Assembly: GCA_966185765.1 (NCBI GenBank)
Contig: CBIFVZ010000056.1
Span: 1 to 26,693 of the forward strand
From: CBIFVZ01 sp966185765
Lineage (GTDB): Bacteria > Pseudomonadota > Gammaproteobacteria > Enterobacterales > Enterobacteriaceae
Direction of reading: 5' to 3'
DNA length: 26,693 nt
The notes beneath the pieces were generated by a model. That model made no database searches. It saw only the letters and a program-made list of their open reading frames with translations, and was not told the DNA's origin. Position 1 is the first letter of the stretch. Each line of letters starts with the position of its first letter. Shown here piece after piece: positions 1 to 8,311 of this stretch. The position numbers and the translations under genes are program-made.

Positions 1-53
1 AACCCTCGTATAGAGCTTGGGAAGCTCTCGTTCTACCATTGAACTACGCCCGC
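1..53 (-). tRNA. glyU: tRNA-Gly(CCC), 3' end cut by window edge
   Basis: Read on the minus strand this begins with the GCGGGCGTAGTTCAATGG acceptor/D-arm. The anticodon loop is TTCCCAA inside a GAGAGC/GCTCT stem, so the anticodon is CCC, which reads GGG glycine codons. The sequence runs off the window within the T-arm, so the 3' half of the T-stem, the acceptor 3' strand and CCA lie outside. It matches E. coli glyU as I remember it, which also sits next to actS (ygeR). tRNA 3' ends are common integration sites, but the relevant end is not visible here. Confidence 0.93.
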
Positions 54-71
54 ATTGGGAGTGCGTCTCGC

Positions 72-99
72 ATTATAGTCTGCCAGCTGATGCTGGCAA
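72..99 (-). promoter_or_regulatory. Promoter of tRNA-Gly
   Basis: On the minus strand TTGCCA (94-99) and a perfect TATAAT (72-77) are separated by 16 bp. The start point would fall a few bases before the tRNA 5' end at 53. GC-rich bases directly follow the -10 box, as in stringently controlled stable-RNA promoters. Seen directly; activity is inferred. Confidence 0.7.
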
Positions 100-136
100 G
101 CCCTTAATTTGCTAAGTGATGGTATTTTAAGCGCCA

Positions 137-904
137 TCAGCACGACGGCGGTAAATAGCGCTGCGGATCGATAGCGGTGGCACGGTAGCGAATCTGGAAA
201 TGCAGGCGCACCGAGGTGGAGCCGCTGCTGCCCATCGTCGCGATTTGCTGTCCAGCGCTGACCTGCTGGCCTTCGCTGACCAGCAGCTTCTCGTTATGAC
301 CGTAGGCGGTAATGTAGTCTTCGCCATGCTTAATCAGGATAAGGTTACCGTAGCCGCGTAGCTGGTTGCCCGCATATACGACTCTGCCCGCTCCTGCGGC
401 ATAGATGGGTGCGCCGCGTGAGCCACCTATATCCAGCCCCTTATTGCCGCCCTGTGCGGTGGAAAACGGGAGAATCACGTTTCCTTTTGCCGGCCAGCGC
501 CAGCAGCGCGAGCCAACCGGTGGTGCAGCCACTTTAGGTATACTGGCTGAGGTATTACGCGTGGCGGTAGTGGTTTTACGTGCAGCCGTTTTGCTGGCTG
601 ATGATTTGCGTGCTGTAGCGGTGGTTTTAGCGCTGCCAGAGGGCTTCACGCGCAGCTTCTGCCCTACGGCCAGCGTGTAAGGAGAACGCAGGTTATTCAT
701 GCGCGCCAGCTCATTTACGCTGCTGCCGCTCATACGGGCAATACGCCAGAGCGTATCGCCGCGCTTGACGGTGTACGTCGCACCACTATAGCTGCCCTTC
801 TCTGGCACGTTTTTTTTACTGGACGAACAGGCTGTCAGCAGCAGGCACAACGCCAGACAGGCTGCGGTTAAAACCCAGGATGTGCCACGGCGTCCGTTGC
901 TCAC
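137..904 (-). CDS. actS: ActS (YgeR), LysM/LytM-domain lipoprotein activating cell-wall amidase
   Basis: 255 aa, GTG start preceded by a GGAG Shine-Dalgarno 9 nt away. Residues 1-26 are a lipoprotein signal with lipobox LTAC (Cys26), so it is probably an outer-membrane lipoprotein. LysM domain at about 43-86 (YTVKRGDTLWRIA); a low-complexity Ala/Thr/Lys/Ser linker at about 90-125; C-terminal LytM/M23 domain at about 135-250. The M23 zinc site is degenerate: the HxxxD motif reads NKGLD (Asn154) and the HxH motif reads RLH (Arg233, His235). It should therefore lack peptidase activity and act as an allosteric amidase activator like EnvC and NlpD. In E. coli ActS (YgeR) is reported to activate the N-acetylmuramoyl-L-alanine amidases, mainly AmiC. 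In E. coli K-12 the xdh/purine genes follow; here lysS is the direct upstream neighbour. Confidence 0.93.
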   Translation of the reverse strand: MSNGRRGTSWVLTAACLALCLLLTACSSSKKNVPEKGSYSGATYTVKRGDTLWRIARMSGSSVNELARMNNLRSPYTLAVGQKLRVKPSGSAKTTATARKSSASKTAARKTTTATRNTSASIPKVAAPPVGSRCWRWPAKGNVILPFSTAQGGNKGLDIGGSRGAPIYAAGAGRVVYAGNQLRGYGNLILIKHGEDYITAYGHNEKLLVSEGQQVSAGQQIATMGSSGSTSVRLHFQIRYRATAIDPQRYLPPSC

Positions 905-938
905 GTTCGTCTTCTCCGCCCAGTTAACAAAGCGGCTT

Positions 939-967
939 ATCTTAGCATCGCCCCGTTACAGATACAA
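939..967 (-). promoter_or_regulatory. Possible actS promoter
   Basis: Minus strand TTGTAT (962-967) and TAAGAT (939-944) with a 17-bp spacer, 35 bp before the GTG start. The -35 box overlaps the T-run of the upstream lysS terminator, so the unit would begin exactly where the previous one ends. Both boxes are imperfect, so this is tentative. Confidence 0.35.
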
Positions 968-992
968 AAACGCCCTCAATCTGAGGGCGTTT
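966..992 (-). terminator. Rho-independent terminator of lysS
   Basis: AACGCCCTCA (969-978) pairs perfectly with TGAGGGCGTT (982-991) around a 3-nt loop. On the minus strand it is followed by TTTTT (966-970). It lies 17 bp after the lysS stop codon and should end the xerD-to-lysS series of genes. Confidence 0.85.
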
Positions 993-1009
993 GTCAGGTA
1001 CGACAGGAT

Positions 1010-2527
1010 TTATTTCACCGGACGCATGGCCGGGAACAGAATCACGTCGCGGATGGTATGGCTGTTAGTAAACAGCATCACCATACGATCGATACCGATA
1101 CCCAGGCCCGCCGTCGGGGGCAATCCGTGCTCCAGCGCAGTAACGTAGTCTTCGTCAAAGAACATCGCTTCGTCATCACCGGCATCCTTCGCGGCTACCT
1201 GGTCAGCAAAGCGCTGTGCCTGGTCTTCTGCGTCGTTAAGCTCGGAGAAGCCGTTACCGATTTCACGCCCGCCGATGAAGAACTCGAAACGGTCAGTGAT
1301 TTCCGGGTTCACGTCGTTACGGCGCGCCAGCGGTGAAACCTCAGCCGGGTATTCCGTGATAAAGGTCGGCTGAATCAGGTGGCTTTCTGCCACTTCTTCA
1401 AAGATCTCGGTCACGATACGGCCCAGACCCCAGCTCTTCTCAACTTTGATACCGATGGTTTCAGCAATCGCCTTCGCGCTGTCAAAGTTATCAAGACTCG
1501 CCATGTCTGTTTCCGGGCGGTATTTCTTGATAGCTTCACGCATGGTCAGTTTTTCAAACGGCTTACCAAAGTCAAACGTCTCGTCGCCATAAGGCACCTG
1601 CGTCTGGCCCAGCACATCCTGCGCCAGCGTACGGAACAGCGATTCAGTCAGCTCAATCAGGTCTTTGTAATCGGCATACGCCATATAGAGTTCCATCATG
1701 GTGAACTCGGGGTTGTGGCGTACAGAGATGCCTTCGTTACGGAAGTTACGGTTGATTTCGAACACGCGCTCAAAGCCACCCACCACCAGGCGCTTGAGGT
1801 ACAGCTCCGGCGCAATACGCAGATACATGTCCAAATCCAGCGCGTTGTGGTGCGTCACAAACGGACGCGCTGCTGCGCCACCCGGGATGACCTGCATCAT
1901 CGGCGTTTCGACTTCCATGAAGCCGCGGCCTACCATGAACTGACGGATGCCCGCCAGAATACGCGAGCGCACCATAAAAGTGTGGCGTGATTCGTCGTTA
2001 GCGATGAGGTCGAGATAACGCTGACGATAGCGGGTTTCCTGGTCTGCCAGGCCGTGGAACTTGTCCGGCAGCGGACGCAACGCTTTCGTCAACAGGCGCA
2101 ACTCGGTGCAGTGAATCGACAGTTCGCCGGTTTTGGTCTTGAACAACTTACCACGGGCGCCGAGGATGTCGCCGAGATCCCACTTCTTGAACTGTTCGTT
2201 GTACACGCCTTCCGGCAAATCGTCGCGCGCCACGTAAAGCTGAATGCGGCCACCAACGTCCTGTAACGTCACAAAAGACGCCTTACCCATGATACGGCGG
2301 GTCATCATACGCCCGGCGACGCTCACTTCGACATTCAGGTCTTCCAGCTCGTCGTTCTCTTTAGCATCAAACGCGCTGTGCAGTTGGTCAGAGGTATGAT
2401 CACGACGAAAATCGTTAGGGAAAGCAATGCCCTGCTCACGCAGTGCAACCAGCTTTTCACGACGGTTCATCAACTCGTTATTTAACTCTACCGCCGCTTC
2501 GCTGCCCTGTGGTTGTTGTTCAGACAT
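1010..2527 (-). CDS. lysS: Lysyl-tRNA synthetase (class II)
   Basis: 505 aa, the same length as E. coli LysRS. It charges tRNA-Lys with lysine using ATP in the cytoplasm. An OB-fold anticodon-binding domain occupies about residues 65-145. The class II catalytic core follows: motif 1 around FMEVETPMMQ, motif 2 around NRNFRNEGISVRHNPEF, and motif 3 GLGIGIDRMVMLF near the C-terminus. It starts 9 bp after prfB, so the two are probably translated from one message, and a strong terminator follows. Position after prfB identifies it as the housekeeping lysS rather than the stress-inducible paralogue lysU. No leader structure or riboswitch is visible before it. Confidence 0.97.
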   Translation of the reverse strand: MSEQQPQGSEAAVELNNELMNRREKLVALREQGIAFPNDFRRDHTSDQLHSAFDAKENDELEDLNVEVSVAGRMMTRRIMGKASFVTLQDVGGRIQLYVARDDLPEGVYNEQFKKWDLGDILGARGKLFKTKTGELSIHCTELRLLTKALRPLPDKFHGLADQETRYRQRYLDLIANDESRHTFMVRSRILAGIRQFMVGRGFMEVETPMMQVIPGGAAARPFVTHHNALDLDMYLRIAPELYLKRLVVGGFERVFEINRNFRNEGISVRHNPEFTMMELYMAYADYKDLIELTESLFRTLAQDVLGQTQVPYGDETFDFGKPFEKLTMREAIKKYRPETDMASLDNFDSAKAIAETIGIKVEKSWGLGRIVTEIFEEVAESHLIQPTFITEYPAEVSPLARRNDVNPEITDRFEFFIGGREIGNGFSELNDAEDQAQRFADQVAAKDAGDDEAMFFDEDYVTALEHGLPPTAGLGIGIDRMVMLFTNSHTIRDVILFPAMRPVK

Positions 2528-2536
2528 GTTGGTTCC

Positions 2537-3635
2537 TCATAACCCTGCTTTCAAACTTGCTTCAATAAATTGATCCAGGCTGCCGTCCAGCACCGCCTGC
2601 GTGTTACGGGTTTCAACCCCGGTACGCAGGTCTTTGATGCGGGAGTCATCAAGGACGTAAGAACGGATCTGGCTGCCCCAGCCGATGTCGGACTTGTTGT
2701 CTTCCATCGCCTGTTTCTCAGCATTTTTCTTCTGCATCTCCAGCTCATAAAGCTTCGCTTTCATCTGCTTCATGGCCTGGTCTTTGTTCTTATGCTGGGA
2801 ACGGTCATTCTGGCACTGTGTCACCAGCCCGGTTGGGATGTGGGTAATACGCACCGCAGATTCTGTACGGTTAACGTGCTGACCACCCGCGCCGGATGCG
2901 CGATAAACGTCGATACGCAGATCCGCCGGGTTGATGTCGATATCAATATCTTCGTCAACTTCCGGGTAAACAAACGCGGAACTGAAGGAGGTATGGCGAC
3001 GGCCGCCGGAGTCGAACGGGCTCTTACGCACCAGACGGTGCACGCCGGTTTCAGTACGCAGCCAGCCGTAAGCGTAATCGCCGATGATCTTGATAGTCAC
3101 GGATTTCAGACCCGCCACTTCGCCTTCAGACTCTTCGATGATTTCAGTTTTGAAACCACGCGCTTCCGCCCAGCGCAGGTACATACGAGTCAGCATGCTG
3201 GCCCAGTCCTGTGCTTCGGTACCGCCGGAGCCCGCCTGGATATCCAGGTAGCAATCTGCGCTGTCGTATTCGCCAGAGAACATACGACGGAATTCGAGCT
3301 GTGCCAGCTTCTCTTCCAGAACGTCGAGCTCGGCTACGGCTTCGTTAAAGGTTTCTTCGTCGTCGGCTTCAACAGCCAGCTCCAGCAGCCCGGAAACATC
3401 TTCCAGACCCTGAGACATTTGGTCGAGGGTATCAACAATGGCTTCGAGGGAGGAACGCTCTTTACCCAGCGCCTGTGCGCGTTCAGGTTCGTTCCAGACG
3501 TCCGGCTGTTCCAGCTCGGCGTTTACTTCTTCAAGACGCTCTTTCTTAGCATCGTAGTCAAAGATACCCCCTAAGAACGTCAGAGCGTTCAGTGAGGTCC
3601 TGGATGCGGTTTTTTACCGGGTTAATTTCAAACAT
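2537..3635 (-). CDS. prfB: Peptide chain release factor 2, expressed by programmed +1 frameshift
   Basis: RF2 recognises UGA and UAA stop codons and triggers peptide release on the ribosome. The gene is in two frames. Codons 1-25 (ATG at 3633-3635, MFEINPVKNRIQ...) end at an in-frame UGA (3558-3560), and translation continues in the +1 frame from GAC at 3559 to the TGA at 2537. The joined product is 25 + 340 = 365 aa, exactly the E. coli length. The stop-codon recognition tripeptide SPF is at residues 205-207 and the catalytic GGQ at 250-252. Residue 246 is Ala rather than the Thr that is peculiar to E. coli K-12. The 293-aa open reading frame starting at 3418 is only the downstream part and should not be annotated as a separate gene. 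lysS follows after 9 bp. Confidence 0.97.
3557..3572 (-). promoter_or_regulatory. RF2 autoregulatory frameshift site
   Basis: Minus strand reads AGG GGG TAT CTT TGA C. The Shine-Dalgarno-like AGGGGG lies just upstream of the slippery CTT codon and the TGA stop. In the well-studied E. coli prfB mechanism, scarce RF2 slows termination at this UGA, and the anti-SD contact helps the peptidyl-tRNA slip forward to UUU. Full-length RF2 is therefore made only when it is needed. The element is fully intact here. Confidence 0.97.
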
Positions 3636-3770
3636 GGTATGCAGATTCTTTTTGTCAGTGGAGTGGTCAGATTCTGGTCGTAGGGGCGAAAGTTTACCGG
3701 ATTTACGCGGCCTTTTATAGCTTTGCTTCACGTGCCGCAGACATTCTCACCGGCACGCCGGGACGGTTAG

Positions 3771-5504
3771 CTACAGCGGCCAGATAGCATCAATAAGAAG
3801 CTGTACGCTGCGGTTGCCGCGAAACTCGTTGACGTCAAGCTTGTAAGCAAGCTCCACTTCACGCACACCGTTGTCCGGCCAGCGGCTGGTGTCAACGTTG
3901 AACGCAATGCCGTCAAGCAACGGGCCGCCACCGACTGGCTCCACCATCACCTTGAGGTGACGTTCGCCGACGATGCGCTGCTGAAGCAGGCGAAATTTGC
4001 CATCAAATAACGGCTCCGGGAACATCTGGCCCCAGGGGCCAGCGTCACGTAAAAGTTCTGCGGTCTCAAGCGTCATCTCCTGGGCGCTCAACGGTCCGTC
4101 GCTCCAGATTTCACCCTGTAACATCGCCGGGTCCAGCCAGTCGTTAACCAGAGCGCTAAAGCGTTGGTTAAACTCCTCAAAACGCGCCGCTTCAAGCGAC
4201 AAACCCGCCGCCATCGCGTGGCCGCCAAACTTCAGCATCAGGCCTGGGTTCTGTGTGTCCAGGCGCTCGAGCGCATCACGCATATGCAATCCCTGCACGG
4301 AACGACCAGAACCTTTCAGGATGCCCTCGCCCGCAGGCGCAAACGCAATGACCGGGCGGTGAAAACGCTCTTTGATGCGTGAGGCAAGAATGCCGACCAC
4401 ACCCTGATGCCACTGAGGATGATACAACGCAAGCCCTGCGGGCAGCACCTCGTGGCTACGAACCAGTTCATCACACAGCACCATAGCTTCGGCCTGCATC
4501 CCCTGCTCGATTTCCTTACGGGTCTGGTTCAGTGCATCCAGCTCGTTTGCCAGCACGCGCGCCTGCCCGAGGTTATCGCACAGCAAAAGCGCCACGCCGA
4601 CGGACATATCGTCGAGCCTGCCTGCCGCATTCAGGCGCGGTCCGAGCGCAAACCCGAGGTCGCTGGCACTCAGGCGCTGCGGATCGCGATTAGCGATTTC
4701 CAGCAGCGCACGAATACCGGGACGACAGCGCCCGGCGCGAATACGGCTCAACCCCTGCCAGGTCAGAATGCGGTTATTGGCATCAAGCGGCACTACGTCC
4801 GCCACCGTACCCAGCGCCACCAGATCCAGGTATTGTGCGAGATTAGGCATGGTAATGCCCTGTTCTTCAAACCAGCCCTGCTCACGCAGGTGCGCACGCA
4901 GCGCCAGCAACAGATAAAACGCCACACCTACGCCCGCAAGCGATTTAGACGGAAACTCGCAGTCTACCAGGTTTGGGTTAACGATAGCGTCGGCCGCAGG
5001 CAGCAATTCCCCAGGAAGATGGTGATCGGTCACCAGCACTGGAATGCCCAGCGCATGCGCGTGCTCCACACCGGCATGAGAGGAAATGCCGTTATCCACC
5101 GTCATAATGAGCTGCGCACCCTGTGCGTGGGCCTGGTCAACCACCTCAGGACTTAAGCCGTAGCCATCTTCAAACCGATTAGGAACCAGATAGCTGACGC
5201 GCTTGCCACCTAACGCCCGCAGACCGAGCACGCTCAGAGCGGTGCTGGTCGCACCGTCGGCATCAAAATCACCGACCACCACAATATGCTGCCCTTCACG
5301 CAAGGCGCAATGCAGCAACGCAACCGCCGCGTCCATGCCGTTGAGTTGCTGCCAGGGCAGCATGCCATTCACGCTACGCTCAAGTTCCTGCATGTGCCTG
5401 ACGCCGCGGCTGGCATAAAGCCGTGCCAGCAGCGGCGGCACGTCCGCCGGGAGAATGATTGAACTATCCCATTCCCGGCGGCGAAGTTGTGTTTCTTGTC
5501 TCAC
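3771..5504 (-). CDS. recJ: Single-stranded-DNA-specific 5'-3' exonuclease RecJ
   Basis: 577 aa, the E. coli length. RecJ degrades single-stranded DNA 5' to 3' in RecF-pathway recombination, mismatch repair and base excision repair. DHH phosphoesterase core: motif I VVVGDFDADGATST (about 75-88), motif II TVDNG (Asp137), the eponymous TDHH (160-162), the LNAAGRLDD block (291-299). The DHHA1 domain carries FGGHAMAAG (about 426-434). The start codon is GTG, 3 nt after the dsbC stop, with only a weak ribosome site inside the end of dsbC. This suggests low, translationally coupled expression; E. coli recJ is likewise poorly translated. A 135-bp gap separates it from prfB. Confidence 0.97.
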   Translation of the reverse strand: MRQETQLRRREWDSSIILPADVPPLLARLYASRGVRHMQELERSVNGMLPWQQLNGMDAAVALLHCALREGQHIVVVGDFDADGATSTALSVLGLRALGGKRVSYLVPNRFEDGYGLSPEVVDQAHAQGAQLIMTVDNGISSHAGVEHAHALGIPVLVTDHHLPGELLPAADAIVNPNLVDCEFPSKSLAGVGVAFYLLLALRAHLREQGWFEEQGITMPNLAQYLDLVALGTVADVVPLDANNRILTWQGLSRIRAGRCRPGIRALLEIANRDPQRLSASDLGFALGPRLNAAGRLDDMSVGVALLLCDNLGQARVLANELDALNQTRKEIEQGMQAEAMVLCDELVRSHEVLPAGLALYHPQWHQGVVGILASRIKERFHRPVIAFAPAGEGILKGSGRSVQGLHMRDALERLDTQNPGLMLKFGGHAMAAGLSLEAARFEEFNQRFSALVNDWLDPAMLQGEIWSDGPLSAQEMTLETAELLRDAGPWGQMFPEPLFDGKFRLLQQRIVGERHLKVMVEPVGGGPLLDGIAFNVDTSRWPDNGVREVELAYKLDVNEFRGNRSVQLLIDAIWPL

Positions 5505-5507
5505 CCG

Positions 5508-6227
5508 TTACTGCCCGTTGGTTTTTGTCTGGCGCTGGTGCTCGTCCAGAAACGCTTTCATATCTTTTGGACCCTGGTAACCCGGAATCAGTGTGCCGTC
5601 TGTCAGCAACACGGCGGGTGTGCCCTGAATCCCGAACTGTACGCCCAGCGCATAGTGTTTTGTGATGTCGAGGTCGCAGCTTGCTGGCGTTACCGCACTG
5701 CCTTTAATAGCGGCATCAAATGCTTTATTGCGGTCTTTAGCACACCAGATAGATTTCATGTCCTTTTCTGCCTGGCTGTTGACGCCCTGTCGCGGGAAGG
5801 CCAGATAGCGCACGGTAATGCCCAGCGCATTATAGTCGCTCATCTCTTCGTGCAGCTTGTGGCAATACCCACAGGTGATGTCGGTGAACACCGTAATGAC
5901 GTGTTTTTCCTGCGCGGCTTTATAGACGATCATCTCCTTTTCCAGCGCATTCAGTTTGCCCATCAGGAGCTTGTTGGTGATGTTTACCGGCTGGCTGCCG
6001 CTGACGTCATAAACAGGTCCCTGCACCAGATATTTGCCATCTTCAGAGAGATACAGTACGCCGCTAGTGGAGATCACGGTTTTCATCCCGGCAACCGGAG
6101 CATCCTGAATTTCAGCATTTGTCAGGCCCAGTTTGCCCAACGTCTGCTTAATTGCTGCATCATCAGCGTGAGCGAAGCCAGAAAATGCGGCTGCCAGCAG
6201 GGAGAACAGCAAAAAACTTTTTTTCAT
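5508..6227 (-). CDS. dsbC: Periplasmic disulfide isomerase DsbC
   Basis: 239 aa from the ATG at 6225-6227, chosen because it follows a good AAGGA ribosome site and begins a proper signal peptide. An in-frame ATG 10 codons upstream lies inside the end of xerD and has no signal-peptide sense. Signal peptide MKKSFLLFSLLAAAFSGFAHA, cleaved before Asp22. N-terminal dimerisation domain at about 22-80, then a thioredoxin fold with active-site CGYC (119-122), cis-Pro loop GTP (202-204) and the structural disulfide pair Cys162/Cys184. It shuffles wrong disulfides in secreted proteins and is kept reduced by DsbD. It lies between xerD (26-bp gap) and recJ (3-bp gap). Confidence 0.97.
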   Translation of the reverse strand: MKKSFLLFSLLAAAFSGFAHADDAAIKQTLGKLGLTNAEIQDAPVAGMKTVISTSGVLYLSEDGKYLVQGPVYDVSGSQPVNITNKLLMGKLNALEKEMIVYKAAQEKHVITVFTDITCGYCHKLHEEMSDYNALGITVRYLAFPRQGVNSQAEKDMKSIWCAKDRNKAFDAAIKGSAVTPASCDLDITKHYALGVQFGIQGTPAVLLTDGTLIPGYQGPKDMKAFLDEHQRQTKTNGQ

Positions 6228-6253
6228 AATGATTCCTTCATCATTGATGGCAC

Positions 6254-7150
6254 TCACGCTCTCGGGTGGTGCTGTTGATGCAGCTGCCGCAAACGTTCGG
6301 TCGCTACATGTGTATAAATTTGCGTCGTAGAGAGATCGCTGTGCCCTAATAACATCTGCACCACGCGCAAATCGGCTCCATGATTCAATAAATGGGTCGC
6401 AAACGCATGGCGCAAAACATGGGGCGACAGCTTAGCACTGTCGATGCCTGCGAGCGTGGCATAATGTTTTATCCGATGCCAGAAAGTCTGGCGAGTCATC
6501 TGACGTGCACGCTGGCTGGGAAACAACACGTCGCTTGCCTGCTCGTTCAAAAGCCAGGGGCGGCCATGAGTGAGGTAGTTTTCAACCCAGTAAACGGCCT
6601 CTTCACCCAGCGGTATCAGGCGTTCTTTGTTGCCTTTACCAATAACACGTACCACACCCTGGCGCAGGCTGATATCACTCATTTGCAGGCCAACTAACTC
6701 TGAGACGCGCAGCCCAGTAGCGTAAAGCACCTCCAGCATCGCTTTATCACGCAGTTCCAGCGGCTCCTCCACCACAGGGGCCTGCAAAAGCTGGCTTACC
6801 TGTGCTTCACTCAAGTCTTTTGGTAAACGCTGGGGCAATTTCGGTGAGGAGAGCGGCGCGCTGGGGTCATCCGCACGCGCTTTTTGCTGGTAAAGGTAAC
6901 GAAACAGGCGGCGCAGCGCACTGAGAAGCCGCGCCGAACTGGTCGCTTTGTAACCGCCTTCTACGCGGTCCGCCAACAGCGCCTGCAGATCGTCTGGCCC
7001 GGCACTCAGGAGCGACTGCCCGTTACCGTGCAACCACTCCACCACGGTTTTAAGATCCCGGCGATAGGCGCTAAGGGTGTTTTCCGCCAGGTTTTTCTCA
7101 AGCCACAGGGCATCAAGAAACTGTTCTACGCGGGCTAAATCCTGTTCCAC
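6254..7150 (-). CDS. xerD: Tyrosine recombinase XerD
   Basis: 298 aa, GTG start with an AGAGG ribosome site. XerD with XerC resolves chromosome dimers at dif under FtsK control, and is also used by Xer-dependent mobile elements. The N-terminal SAM-like core-binding domain spans about 1-105. The catalytic domain has every active-site residue in the E. coli positions: Arg148, Lys172, His244, Arg247, His270 and nucleophile Tyr279. It is the first gene of the xerD-dsbC-recJ-prfB-lysS series and is divergent from fldB. Its housekeeping setting and exact length argue against a phage integrase. Confidence 0.97.
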   Translation of the reverse strand: MEQDLARVEQFLDALWLEKNLAENTLSAYRRDLKTVVEWLHGNGQSLLSAGPDDLQALLADRVEGGYKATSSARLLSALRRLFRYLYQQKARADDPSAPLSSPKLPQRLPKDLSEAQVSQLLQAPVVEEPLELRDKAMLEVLYATGLRVSELVGLQMSDISLRQGVVRVIGKGNKERLIPLGEEAVYWVENYLTHGRPWLLNEQASDVLFPSQRARQMTRQTFWHRIKHYATLAGIDSAKLSPHVLRHAFATHLLNHGADLRVVQMLLGHSDLSTTQIYTHVATERLRQLHQQHHPRA

Positions 7151-7310
7151 AACGACCTCTTTTCTTCTCGGCTTCGCGCATTATACCCAAAATCCGTGGC
7201 CTTGCAGGGCAGCCTATGACAGGTAGAGTGGCGTCCCGGCAGAATTGGAAACACCAGCACTGACCGCGCACACTGGAATGAGTGCCATATGAGCGCAAAC
7301 CTTGCCAATG

Positions 7311-7352
7311 CACTGGCGCGATGAAGCCGGAAGGCTGTGATACACTGGCGCG
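7311..7352 (+). repeat. Two 10-bp direct repeats in the fldB promoter
   Basis: CACTGGCGCG occurs at 7311-7320 and again at 7343-7352, 32 bp apart (about three helical turns). Each copy is followed within a few bases by AAGCC. The second copy overlaps the proposed -10 box. It could be a regulator site; fldB is SoxRS-inducible in E. coli, but I cannot fit a convincing SoxS box here. Confidence 0.5.
7338..7346 (+). promoter_or_regulatory. Extended -10 promoter of fldB
   Basis: TG-A-TACACT (7338-7346) is an extended -10 element without a good -35 box. It predicts a start near 7353 and a leader of about 34 nt. The lack of a -35 fits a promoter that needs an activator. Confidence 0.45.
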
Positions 7353-7386
7353 CAAGCCTGTTTGATATAAAAGAGTAGTCATCGCT

Positions 7387-7908
7387 ATGAAAATCGGCCT
7401 TTTCTATGGCTCCAGCACCTGCTACACCGAGATGGCAGCAGAAAAAATCCGCGATATTATCGGCCCTGAACTGGTCACGCTGCATAATCTCAAAGACGAC
7501 AGCCCAACGCTGATGGAGCAGTACGATGCACTGATTCTCGGCATACCGACCTGGGATTTTGGTGAATTACAGGAAGACTGGGAAGCCATCTGGCAACAGC
7601 TTGGCGCATTAAACCTTAAAGGTAAGCCCGTTGCGCTTTACGGTATGGGTGACCAGTCAGGCTATGGCGAATGGTTTCTGGACGCGCTCGGTATGTTGCA
7701 TGATGAGCTGGCCCCGCTGGGCGTGAAGTTTATTGGCTACTGGCCTACCGAAGGCTATGAATTCACCAGCCCCAAACCGGTAACGGCAGACGGCGCACTT
7801 TTTGTTGGCCTCGCGCTGGACGAGACCAATCAGTACGACCTGAGTGATGAGCGTATCGCGGCCTGGTGCGAACAAATATTAGGAGAAATGGCGGAGTTGT
7901 TTGCCTGA
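7387..7908 (+). CDS. fldB: Flavodoxin 2
   Basis: 173 aa, the E. coli FldB length. A small FMN-binding electron carrier. The N-terminal phosphate-binding loop of flavodoxins is present (KIGLFYGSSTCYTEMAA, about 2-18), as are the FMN-contacting loops around GIPTWDFGELQEDW (about 52-65) and YGMGDQSGY. E. coli fldB is a SoxRS regulon member and is not the essential flavodoxin. It is divergent from xerD. Its stop is only 7 bp from the end of the convergent ygfX, leaving no room for a separate terminator, so the two transcripts should overlap tail to tail. Confidence 0.95.
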   Translation: MKIGLFYGSSTCYTEMAAEKIRDIIGPELVTLHNLKDDSPTLMEQYDALILGIPTWDFGELQEDWEAIWQQLGALNLKGKPVALYGMGDQSGYGEWFLDALGMLHDELAPLGVKFIGYWPTEGYEFTSPKPVTADGALFVGLALDETNQYDLSDERIAAWCEQILGEMAELFA

Positions 7909-7915
7909 GCCAGAC

Positions 7916-8311
7916 CTAAACCCGGGACAGCAGCAAGCGGCGTAAATCGCGCCATTCTCGCGCGCCCAGACTGTCGGCCGCCAGCCACAAGCGCTGGCTT
8001 TTTTTATCACCTGAAAGCCGCAGTAGCATACCGCCCGGCAGCAGCCAGGGCGTTCCACAAAGGCGCCACTCTCTGCCCTGCCATTGCAGCCGGTAGTCAT
8101 CCATCAGCGTCAACGCGCCCTGCCTTGCGCGAATACGCCGCTGGCTGCGCACGCAGTCAAACACCACCAGCGAAAGCAACAACAGCCACACCGGCGTATA
8201 GCTTAGTGGCCACGGTAGCAGTAACAGCACGGTTGCAATCACGCCATGCAATAACAGCGACAGCCACTGTGCACGCCAGGAAACCCGGATATCACATTGC
8301 CACAGGACCAC
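7916..8311 (-). CDS. ygfX: Inner-membrane protein YgfX (CptA)
   Basis: 131 aa; E. coli YgfX is about 135. Two hydrophobic segments at about 16-33 and 38-54 in the N-terminal half are followed by a polar cytoplasmic domain (HLWLAADS-like block near the C-terminus). The start MVLWQ...VSWRAQW is the family hallmark. The gene overlaps the end of sdhE by 20 bp, so the two are translationally coupled. YgfX was described as a toxin (CptA) acting on MreB/FtsZ with SdhE (CptB) as antitoxin. That reading competes with the SdhE flavinylation role, and the membrane partner's exact job is unsettled. Confidence 0.92.
   Translation of the reverse strand: MVLWQCDIRVSWRAQWLSLLLHGVIATVLLLLPWPLSYTPVWLLLLSLVVFDCVRSQRRIRARQGALTLMDDYRLQWQGREWRLCGTPWLLPGGMLLRLSGDKKSQRLWLAADSLGAREWRDLRRLLLSRV

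Noticed and set aside
6254..7150. XerD plus a tRNA gene as signs of an integrated mobile element
   Set aside because: XerD is the housekeeping recombinase in its conserved operon. The tRNA-Gly is in its E. coli context, and no attachment repeats, phage or transposase genes are present.
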